DNA of 64,000 bases from Labia minor (taxonomy: Eukaryota > Arthropoda > Insecta > Dermaptera > Spongiphoridae): contig OY720344.1 of the NCBI GenBank assembly GCA_963082975.1, positions 9,163,580 through 9,227,579 of the forward strand, given 5' to 3'. Below are positions 42,301 to 54,900 of this stretch, piece by piece; the stretch's first letter is position 1, and each line of letters starts with the position of its first letter. Made by a program: the position numbers and the translations under genes. Below the pieces are notes generated by a model, which was not told the origin of the DNA, searched no databases, and saw nothing but the letters and a program-made list of their open reading frames with translations.

Positions 42301-44567
42301 TCATTTTATCTCTCTTCCTATTGTCATCATGTTTGAATGAATATATTTACTTAGATGGTTTTGTACATTTTCAAATTTTAAAGACCATATATTCAAAAAT
42401 ATCTATTGAAACCAAAGCTAATCTAAGAATTTTTATTTGAGTTAAAAATTGTCTAAGCATATTTATTAAGTCATTATAACATATATGGGTTGTTCTTAAC
42501 AAATTAAATCTTAAGAAATTAATAATTCCTGGAACCTCAATAAGAGCAAAAAGAAGAAATTAGATACAAAACTAACCAGCAAACGAGTTCAATGATAGCA
42601 AAAATATTTTATGCTATATTCATAAGTTTTTACCGACCGACGATAGTAAGGGAGGTATTGTTTTCACACCAAATTTCACATGTGGAGATTTTTACATATC
42701 TCCACGAATCATGCATTTTCTTATCAGAAAAAAGTATTTTTAGCATGATGTCTGTCCGTCCGTCCGTCCGTCCGTATAGATGTGTACAGCCTGAACGGCT
42801 CAACCGATTTTGATGAAATTTGGTATATTTACTTAATGCATCAGTGGGATGAATTGATCAACTTTTGGTGCAAATCCGGAAACCGGAAGTGGTCCGTCCG
42901 TCCGTCCGTCCGTCCGTCCGTCTGTATAGATGTGTACAGCCTGAACGGCTCAACCGATTTTGATGAAATTTGGTATATTTACTTAATGCATCAGTGGGAT
43001 GAATTGATCAACTTTTGGTGCAAATCCGGAAACCGGAAGTGGTCCGTCCGTCCGTCCGTCCGTATAGATGTGTACAGCCTGAACGGCTCAACCGATTTTG
43101 ATGAAATTTGGTATATTTACTTAATGCATCAGTGGGATGAATTGATCAACTTTTGGTGCAAATTCGGAAACCGGAAGTGGTAGTATTAGCGATCGACGAT
43201 AAGAAGGGAAGGGTTATTTTCGCACCAAATTTCACATAAGGAGATTTTTTTACATATCACCACGAATGTATTGGTTTTATCTTCGGGAAAAATCATCTTC
43301 ATTATGTTTTTCTTAATTTAAAATTATATGACGTCACCCATCCCTTCATGACGTCACAGCCTCGGGTAACGCCGGCTACTACAGCTATATATTATAAATA
43401 AAATAAAATTAAAAATATTTATGTTCTATCCATATCTGTTTTTTATTACATTAATAGATATATTAAAATTATTTGAAATTGTTTCTGTAGCTGGAAATTA
43501 ATTTACTTCAAACCGTCGGTCGGTTCGGACCTGGCCACAGGTCAACTTATTATATTATATATTTTTTTTATTAGAAAATATTAAAAAACCAATATTAATA
43601 ATAATAATCAAAAGGAAATTTAATGAGATTTGTAATTATAAATATTAAAAATTTAAAACAATAGTAAAACGTTCAGGATTGAAAATGAATTATGATAAAT
43701 AATAAATAAAGTAGAAATATAGAAAATAATAAATATTACGAAGTCTGTTCAAAAGAAAAGATGAATTTTGAATTTTCGCGGGCTATGTACATTCGATTAT
43801 CCAAATTTTTGTTTTGTTATGTTGGTGCACATATGTTTCTCATATGTCGACATTATCAGCCATTTTGGATTAGTGGTATGTTTTAGACAACTGAAAAAGT
43901 TAGTTTTGTTTTCGATTTTTTACTTTAAAAAAAAATGGATCAAGGAATCTGTATTACATTTTGCGTTAAAAATTGTGCATTAAAAGTGGTCCACGTTGAC
44001 TGTGTCAATGGGAGTCTTCTTTGTCTCAAAAAAACAAAACAAAACGTTAATAAATGCTATCAAATGTGATGGTTTTGTTCACTGTTTTCTTCGATTATAA
44101 TGGCGTGGTGCATCATGAGTTCTAGCCAACAGGTCGTACTATTAATAAGGAATACTACAAGGAAGTTATGTAAGGTTTGCGTGAAGCAATACGGCTCAAA
44201 CGAATGGAATTCTGGAAAAACATATCATGGATAACATCATTTTCATTTTTTGGATAAATACAACACCGTAATCATGCCTCAACCACCGTATTCGCCAGAT
44301 TTAACTCTCTGCTACATTTTCCTATTTCTAAAACTGAAGAGACCAATGAAAGGATAACGTTTTGCCACAATGAGATAAAGTCAGAATCGAAAAACGAGCT
44401 AATGGCCATACCGAAAAGCGCATTTCAGAAGTGCTTCAACGATTGGATGAAGCGCTTGCATAAGTGCATTATATCTGAGGGGTATTTCTTTCAAGGAGAC
44501 AAAATGATAAATAAATAAATACTTTTCGAAATAATTCAAAATTCACCTTTTCTTTTGAACAAACCTC

Positions 44568-44604
<37 letters not shown>

Positions 44605-45164
44605 CATATATACACCTATATGTGAGAGGCATCTAATAATCCGAAGGTTTATTTTGTCATATATAACCAAATAGCAAAGGAACTTACAATATATAATATT
44701 AGAAATAATCTATTTTAATTGATTAATCAACTGCTCACTTTCCTTCTAAAAATACAAGATAAAAAGAGGAATGGGTACAATACTATAATTATTTCATTCA
44801 GTCTGGCATGGTGATTTAGTTACCTACTCTTTATTATTTAAGTCTATTCACTTTCTATGAAATTATAATTAAGCTTAAATACACTAAACATAATTAAATT
44901 AACCAAAATCATAAAAAAAAATATTTTCTTAAGATAAGCAATTTCAAAAAATCGAATTATACAATTTTTACTTTGCAAACAAATTTATTTTCACAATTAT
45001 TTAATATTACACCCACTATGAAATAAAATAATTAGTAGTACGAGTAGATAGTATTACGATCACGAAAATTTTCGATATCGAGATTTTGATGTTTTTATAC
45101 GCTTTGAAGGTCCCTGAGTCATTTTCACTAAGGGTGAGAAAAATGTCTGTTTCTCTCGGTGCGC

Positions 45165-45203
<39 letters not shown>

Positions 45204-45877
45204 AGATTACGCAAAAACGTTTTGAGCTAGAATAATGAAATTTATAGTTTTTCACTTGATTAAAAATGGTATAAAACGGCTATATATAGAAATTCAGCTT
45301 GATTGAATCGCTGAAAATACTGGAATTAATTCTTTACATTTTTAAATTTTGAGTTAAAAATAAAGGGGTAAATGTTTTAAATTTACATTTAATATATGTT
45401 AATTAATTAATTTAATTTAATACGTAAGAATACTATACTGTAAACTGAAATTTTTAATTTATTAATTAATTCAATTATACTTAATTTATAATTTAATTAA
45501 TTAAATTTAATTTTAATATAATATATATGTTAATTAATCCAATTCAAATTTGCGAAATAGTCGAGTGGAGACACTCGAGATTTTTTTCTAAAGAAATATG
45601 ATGATACAAATAAAAAAAAAATAATAATCCGATCGATGGACTATCGGAGAATTATCTCGACCCCAAATAATAACTTAGAAAAAAGTGTATAAGAAAACAC
45701 GCGATGCATTTAAAGAAAAATTTGAATTTACATTAACGAATTCGACGAATTGAACAATTTGAAATCACTCTTTCATGAAAAGTTTATATTTTATGTGAAT
45801 GGAATATCAAATTAAATCTTTAACTTTTATTTTTATCAAAATTGAAATCAAAATGACCTAACAAACTAAATATTATT

Positions 45878-45916
<39 letters not shown>

Positions 45917-48900
45917 AATAATGTTAAATTAAATTTGATTTGTAAATTTTTTTTATAAATATCAATATCAAATAAATTGTCATTTTTAAGTCATTAAATT
46001 TTTACTATCTCGCCAGAGAGATTTTCGATGTCGAGATTTTTATGTTTTTATACGTTTTAAAGGTTCCCGAGCCATAATTTCACGCCTAGCCGACGTCTAA
46101 AAGGTCTGTCTAGATGTCGAATCGACGTGAAATTATGGCTGGGTCCTGAATCATTTTCACTAAAGTTAAGAAAAATGTCTCTGTCTGTGTGTATGTGTGT
46201 AACCACGATTACGCAAAAACGGTGTGAGCTAGAATGATGAAATTTGGTACATGAGCATTATTCAAAATTCGTAGTTTTCTATCAACTTTTGAGAAATGTA
46301 GCTCAACCGGAAGAGGACCATTACCTACCACGTTTTCATTTTTTCCTCTAAAGTGATCGTAAAAATAAAGATATATGTTTGATAATTCTTCACATGATTA
46401 AAAATTGTATAAAACTGCTATATTTAAAATTTCAGCTTGATTGAATCGCTGAAAGTACCAGAATTAATTTTTTAATACTGCAAATCTCACGCGCTAACAC
46501 GTGACGTGGTACCATCAACAAAGAGCCAAACATGCGCTGGTTTAATAAATATTATTTATTAATTTTTTAAATTTAATTTAAATATAATATATTATGTTAT
46601 TGAATCCAATTCAAATTGCGATATAGTCGAGTGGAGACACTCCAGCTTATTTGTAAAATAATATTAGATATTATTAAAGGTTCTTAAATTGACAAAAAAT
46701 AATAAATTAAAGTTGAAGTACACTAGTAAGTATTTTTTTAAATAATGAAAATAATAATTAAAATTTTGATAATATTAATAAAAAAATGCGGATATTTTCT
46801 TTTAAAATTAAATAATAAAAGATTCGAAAGTGTAATCCTTCTTATTAGTATAATAATGTTATACTATATATTATTATATCAATATCCATGGAAAGAATTA
46901 ATTTTTAATATATTGAAGTGAGTGTTGAGAAGTTTCAACTTATTTAAAATAACAATAGATTATAAAATAAAAGTATACCCCTTTGTTTTTTATTTGTATG
47001 ATATTTTTAAATAAAGTACATATATAACTTTATAATAAATATATAATGAATTTCTGGTAATATAAACATATAATATTACATATTATAATTATTATAGCGT
47101 TTCAATGATAAGTCACAATTACTTTTATACATTTCATCATATTTTAAATGAATAAAAAAAAAGTGAAAATATATAATTAATTTCATTCTTCAAGGTTACA
47201 TAGAGAAAGGCTTGTAAAAATACTTAATAATTTATTTATTTGTTAAATTGTACTAAGAGTACTTTTCATGCGATTCTTTTGGCGGATGTGTTTATCGGTT
47301 AATGGATATTCATCAGATGCTAATGTTTCCTATTGATTATAAATTTAAATAGCTAATTTGTATCCAGCCATTTGTAATTTTAAAATTAAGGGCTTAAACA
47401 TGTTTATTAATAAATTATTTCTTTCTATCATTTTTAGTTCATTTATATATTTTTAATTGATTATATATAATATAAGCTGGAGTGTCTCCCCTCGACTATC
47501 TCGCAAATTTGAATTGGATTAAATAACATAATATATTATATTTAAATTAAATTTAATTAATTATAAATTATAAATTAAAATTAGTAAAAAATATTTATTA
47601 AACCTGCGTGTGTTTGGCCCTTTTATAATGGCACCACGACACGTGCTGGCGCGTTATATGCAGTGTTAAAAAATGTGTATACAATTACATATATTTATAT
47701 GGATAGTGCAATTTGAATATCTATTAAACAGGGATCTTATTTTTTTTTATAATCGTATACATATTTATATTACCACATTATTATATTATATTAACTTCAT
47801 TGGAAACTTTGAAAAAGAAATCGAAAAATTAAATTTTAAACTTGCTTCTGTGAAAGAACAACTCAACACGCGCCAGCGCGTGTTGGCTCTTTGTTAATGA
47901 CACAACGTTATTTGCTGGCGTGTAATTGACAGTAAAAAAAAAATTAAAAATTTATTTCAGGTACTTTCAGTGATTCAATCAAGATGAAATTTTATATATA
48001 GCAGTTTTATACAATTTTAATCATGTGAAAAATTATCAAAAATATATCTTTATTTTTACGGTCAGTTTAGAGGGAAAAAAATCAAAACGTGGTAGGTAAT
48101 GACCCTCTTCCGGTTGAGCTAAATTTCTCAAAAGTTGATAGACCCCTACGAATTTTGAATAATGCCCATGTACCAAATTTCATCATTCTAGCTCAAACCG
48201 TTTTTGCGAAATCTTGTCTACATACACACATACACATATAAACACACACACACACACACACAGACTGACATTTTTCTCAACTTTAGTAAAAATGATTCAG
48301 GAACCTTCAAAACGTATAAAAACATCAAAATCTCGACATCGAAAATTTTCGTGATCGTAATACTATCTCTGGCGAGATAGTAAAAAGACAGTTGATGATC
48401 TATATATTTATTTTTATAAATAATTTTGTTAAGTATTTAAACATAAAAAAATTATTAACTTTATTTAAAGAGAATAATTTTATGCACAGCTTAGTCAACA
48501 CTCAATGCTTAAAAATATTTAAGGTAATTATTTACAAAACGGGAATCTCCAGGGATTTGGATGAAACTTTACATGTGGATTCCTTATTTAATAAAAAAGA
48601 AAATTTTCTTATAAAATTTTTCCCGGTCTCTTCTAATTTACGTAATAAAAATTATTAAAATATGCATATAATTAGTTCATTAACATTCAGTTTGACAGCT
48701 ATATTAATAATTGTTTTATGTATTTGGTCTCAAGAATTATTCACTTATTTACTACTTTTCGGGTTTTTTTCAGTTTGATTTGGATAAAGAAAAATTATTT
48801 AATTAATTAATTTTTTAATTTTCATATATCCAAAGCGAACTGAAAACCCCCTCGAAAATTAGCAGGGCCCTCTGCTGACCAAATGAATAAAACATGGTAG

Positions 48901-51900
48901 TTAAATAGAATGTAAATGGATTTATATGCAAATTTTAATAAATTTTATGTCGTAAACTTGAAGAGACCGAGAAAAATTTTATAAGAAAAGTTTCTTTGGA
49001 ATTAAACAATGAATCCACAGGTAAAGTTTCATCCAAATCCCTGTAGTTTCCCGTTTTGTAAATAATTACCAAGTTTAACGTATTCACCTATTAATATATT
49101 TTATGCTTAAGAGCAAATATAAATATTTATTTTTTAGATAACATAAAATAAAAGAAATATATAAATCGAAGTACTCTTACCTGTTGAGTTGCTGGTTCTG
49201 TTTGGAAAGAGCGATTTGTCGTCGCCTGGCGACTGCTTCATTGCCTATAATTCGTTGAATTTCTCGTCCACCCGATGAGGAGGTTTCCCCATCGGAGGTG
49301 GGTGGAGTGGTTTTTTGTTCCATTCGCGCTTTTAATTCAGCTTCTAAAGATTCACCAATCGAACGCCGATTAGAAACGTTGCGAGCGTTTCGTTGGGCAA
49401 TCGCTATTACATTCAAATTGTTACTGTGATTGTTATTCAATTGGTTTGATTTATTTGTCTCCTGAAGTAACATTTCAGCAAGATTGTTTGATTTGGGAAC
49501 TTCATTCTCTAAATCGTCATTGGAAATACTTTCACCTGAAGATGTATCATCATCAAATGTTGATGATCGTGAAGATTTAAGAATTGATCTTTTATGTTTC
49601 TCATTATCTCTATAAATGGATTGTGTCTTTTGGTTTGTTTCTGTTTCCTTCTTTAATACACTTTTGAGATGTTTAAAACTTTCAAGTTCAGGTGAATTGG
49701 ATGCTGCTGAGTAAGTGCCAGGCGGTGGTGATTTCAGAATTCCACGGAGCTCCTCTTCCGAGTCAGAATCAATTTCAAGGGATTTTTTGAGATCGTTCTC
49801 TTTCTTTAATATCCCTAAAATAGATATTTGGTCAGGTCAATTTGAAAAAGCAATTTAGAAGAAAATATGAATAAAATAAAATTAAAATAAGATAATCATC
49901 ACATACCTTTTGGATTTATTTTTTCTCCATTAATTCTTGGTGAAATGGAAGATGATCCAGACCTTCCTCCAAAGGAGGCCGTTCTTGATAACATGGAGTA
50001 TGCATTTTCGTAAATTTTTTCTCGGGCGGCATGAATTGAAAGATTCCCTATTATAAAAATTGAAAATTAGCAAAAAAAAAATATCTTAATTATCTCGGTA
50101 GAAAATATTTTAATTTCAAAATAAACTAAAAATAAAATAAAATAAAGTTGTTAAAAGTCGAATAAGAAAAACTAAAAAAATAGGTATTTACCCTGATTAT
50201 GAGATGTTTCTTGATCAATTTTTTTTTTAATAATTTATAGAATTGTTCGAATAAATAAAATTCCAAATTTATTTTTAAACTAATAGCTATTCTTTAATAA
50301 TAAGTGAAGAAATATATATATATATATATATATAAATATACTTATACATTTAGAAAAAAATATTTAATATTTAATTAATTTATATTTGATTAATGAAAGT
50401 TTTGTAAAATTCAAATCTCCAATTTTTCTTAACTCTTTTCATCAGGTTAATATGATAAAACAAAAAAAAAATAATAATTGAATATAAACTATATTTTAAA
50501 AATATTAAAAAATAATTATAATGGTAAAAAAAATCTAAAAATTGTTTTAATTAATAATAGATTAAAAGAAATAGAAGGGAAATATTTTATTAAATCAGAG
50601 AAGAAACTATTTTTTTTTTTAAATTTTGTAACAAATTTTAGAAGAGATCAATATTTACAAATTTTGAGTGTTATAAAATTTATAAAGTTGCATAAATAAG
50701 AAATGAATAAATAAATATTTAAATATTTCTAATTAGAGACTATTTAATATAGGAATTTTTTAATAGAAATAGAATTTATGAAAATTCATAGAAAATTTTA
50801 TTTACTAGAAAGAACAAAAATAAAATAGATTAATAGATTTTAATAAATGCAATAAATAATTAAAATGAAATGAATAATAAGAAAATCATTTTTTTTTTTT
50901 TCTTTATTTTTATTTAGAAATTTTAATAATAAATTAAGTCGTGATCATTGCACATGTTTAAGTGATTTCTGTGCACAACGCATAATGTATGAAAATAGAT
51001 GGCATTTGTCAGGAGGCGAGCGAAAGCACAAAGCGGACAGGGTGGCGGTGGCATTCAGTAACAGGCAACGGAAGAAGCAATGTTTTCTCCTCGATTCCTT
51101 TCTTTAATCAGACTTTGGTCGGACCTAACGACTCGGGATCTGGTGGTTTGACGAGGGTGGCAGCTAATGGTGAGATGACTTGGGCCATTTCCTCATTGGT
51201 GACCGGCTGAGTGCGAAATCGGGCCTTCCGATGAGCTGCGGTCGGTGCAGGTGCGGGCGTCGTTTCCGATGGCGGTTGACTTTTCTGGTTGAATAATCGG
51301 ACCCTCTCCGCCAAACTCAGCTTACATGGATCTCCATCATCGGCAGTGGAGGTTGTAGTCGTAGCCGACTCAACAACTATTGGATGGCCAAAGAGACATA
51401 TCCAGAGGCAAAACATCAATCATGCTCAGTCCACGTGCAATCAATAAACAATAAATAGGTTACAATTATCAATTGAGCTTACAACAAGAAATACGGTGCT
51501 AAATTATTAAATAAATTCAAATTCTACAAGAGACAATAGCTATCCATAGAATGCCAAATAAAATAAATAAATAAATTGAAATTATAGGTATATAAGTGAA
51601 GAAATAATAAAAATAGAAATTACTTCAAATTAAATAATAAATAAATTGACAAGATTTCTTAAGAATTCTACAAGAAGAAAATTTAATGAAAAATTTATTT
51701 TATAATCCATTTTTTTATTGTTAATTTTAAAAACATTAATCCTAACGCTATCAAATTTATCACTGCATTATGTCCAAATTTTGGTAATTGTTCAGTGTAA
51801 CCGATTTATCATGGATTTGGATAAAACTTTAACAGTGAATTCATTTTTTGATTCCAAACAAACTTTCCCTAAGCAACATGAGACGGTCGCTTCTAGTTTA

Positions 51901-54900
51901 CGAGATGAAAATTATTAAAATTTGCATTTAAATCCAATGATATTCTATTTAGCTACCATGTTTTATTGTTTGACAGCCAGAAGGCTCCATTAATTTTGTT
52001 ATTATAGTTCGGTTTGTATATAGGAAAATTATTTAATTAATTAATTAATATATATAATATATTCCTAATCCTCTGGTGGTCAAATAATAAAACATGGTAG
52101 CTAAATAGAATATCAATGGATTTATATGCAAAATTTAATAATTTTTATTTCGTAAACTAAAAGCGACCGCCACATATTGCTAAGGGAAAGTTTGTTTGGA
52201 ATCAAATAATGAATTCACTGGTAAAGTTTTATTCAAATCCTTGATAAATCGGTTAGACAATTACCCAATTATAATAAAAACAGGTATTTTGATTTTTAAA
52301 AATTTTTTGTATTTAAAATGTATTTATATTTTTATTGAATTGTTTATTTTGTATATTTATAAGATTATAAAAGAATTTGATAAATTAAAAAAAAATCACC
52401 CTTCTTTAATTTCAAATAAGGGTAGAATAAAAAACTTTAGATGGGTATTTTAATTTTCAATAAAAAAAATCGTCTTATTTAATTTAGATTTATCGCAAAT
52501 TTTAAACCACCATTTAAAATAAATTTAAAAAAAAAAAATAAAAAAATAAAAGAAAAATAATTAGTAGTATTGCATTTCAGCTTATATATATATATATAAA
52601 ATATATAAATATTAAATAATCAAATATGAAAAGACATCAATGTGTGGAAGCATAAGAGAAAAATATCTTATTTTTATTAGAAATATATTTAAATGAATAA
52701 ATTGTTTTAACTTATTACCTTCTTGTTCTGAATTCTGGTATCTACGTCCTGTTTTTACGGCTTCCTCCACCTCGCTTAATGTTACCGGGTGAGTGGCAAA
52801 ACGGGCCTAAAAATGAATTGAATTAATTTACATTATTTACAAAAAAACATTGCATTCAACAGAGAAATTTTTGTTTATTTATCTTTCATTGTCATAGAAA
52901 CCAACTGAAATTTGAAATCTAATACCTGTTCATATTATGTAGTTAAACATTAACATTAGTTCATTTTTTGAAATTTTATATATTAATTTATTATTGTTAA
53001 GGAGCACATTATATATATACATACTAAAAACCATAATTAACTGAAGCTTCTTTTCAAAAAGTTTTAGTTGAGATTGTTTTTTTAAGAATAAAAAATGAAT
53101 GATGATAATTAGTTTTGTGTCTCTAATGAACAATCATATTTAAAATATTAACTATATATATTCCTTTTATTCCAAATAAATTAGGTATTTTAGGAATAGA
53201 ATTGGTTATTAATTATACTAAACTTTGACTTATAATCTGAAATAATTTTAGTAGGATGTTAATAAGAATGATTGGATGAAATATATTTATTTATTTGATT
53301 GTTTTCTTATTTAATAATATTTTATAATACAATATAAAATTTATATAAAACGAATGGGATTCAAAATAATAAGTAAATAAATAAATAATAAATGGACTCA
53401 TCTTGAACATATATATGAGTTAAATACAGTGGTGTATTAGGAGGGGAAGGCCGGGGAACGACGTTCCCTTACCTTTTTTCAGAACCGAAACGCTTTCCAG
53501 TAATTTTTCATGTTCCGACAACTCCCACTTAAATCTACCGTTAGAATTTTTTTTTGTGTTCGTTAATAATTTGTATAGTAAGTATAAGAAAAAATAAAAA
53601 CTTAAATGGAAAAAAATAGTTTTCTGAAAATAGGATTTTTTTTGCTTCCACTATGCGTTCCCTTACTTCCTATTTTACCAATACATCACTGGTCAAATTT
53701 TATATAAAGGGTAAATGTATAACGAAACCCTAACACTTGTTTTATTATCTAGGATCAATGAAAGGGTGGAAAGACTTGAGAACCATATTTATATTAAATG
53801 ATAAATAAATTTGACCTTATCTTGTCGAGAATGTAAACGACGAGAGGCAGATTCTGTTGTTGTACATTTAAGTTCTTGAAGAAAGAGTGGATTTCTGGTA
53901 GAAATATTGGAACTTAGATTATCTCCGTCATTGGAAGTCATCTAAAATTTCAAAAAAAAAAAATAATTAGAGATAAAATTAAAATTAAATATTAATATAT
54001 TAATATTTCGAAATTAATATATTAGTATTTTAAAATTAATATATTAATATTAAATATTAATATATTAAATTTATAAATTAATTCTAACGATTATAAATAT
54101 AATATTAAAATTATTATTTATTACTAATTCACATTAATATATATTTATATAATGTATTTTTTCTTTTAGATGCGATTTATTGAGACGTTTCAAGGTTCCT
54201 ATATCTTTTATTTTTCTTAACTTGTCTCTTCACAAATGTTATTTATAAATTGATATTCAAAGATTTTTCTAAGAAGTCTCAATATATATATTTTTAAGTA
54301 ACTTAGAGTTAATTTTTTTGCAATATATGAAATAAAGGCTAGAATTCCTTTAATATTTATTTATTTATTTTATGTTTCTAGTTTAGTTATTATTAATTTG
54401 GTGTTGGTAATTTGTTTCTATTTTCTTCGAAATGAGATTTTTTTATTTATGTAAGGAAATTAAAAAAAAGAAAACTTTTCTTTGTTTTTTGTTAATTTCG
54501 ATGGGGGGTATGTTGGAGCATAGTCCAAAATTACTAAGACCCCTATTTTCCCTTCTTTCCCCTTCCACTTGCCCAGTCGTGTTGTGGGCGAAGAGAGAAG
54601 AAAGATAAGATAATTATATATTGTGCAAAATATTTCGCACAAGTTCAGCTGACATCGTACAGTTCTCAGCTATCTTGAATGTTAAAAAATAAGGCAAAAA
54701 AAAAAAATTTAAAATATTGTTTTTCTTGGTCAGGCCGGAAACTGTTCACCCCAACCTCGTAAATTAAAATTATTTCATTAAATAATTCTTCACTTTATAC
54801 GGATTCTAATGAAAATTATCAATATATAAAACTAAATTTTTATAAAATATTCATTTATAATTATTAATTAATATATATAAAAAGATTTATTTATCATATA

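Noticed and set aside
42782-43183. 133-codon plus-strand open frame with three internal repeats
   Set aside because: It arises from a triplicated non-coding unit whose spacings happen to be multiples of three; the other family copies have no frame there.
54460-54642. 60-codon frame near 54.5 kb
   Set aside because: No motif or splice sites and no phase fit with exons c or d.
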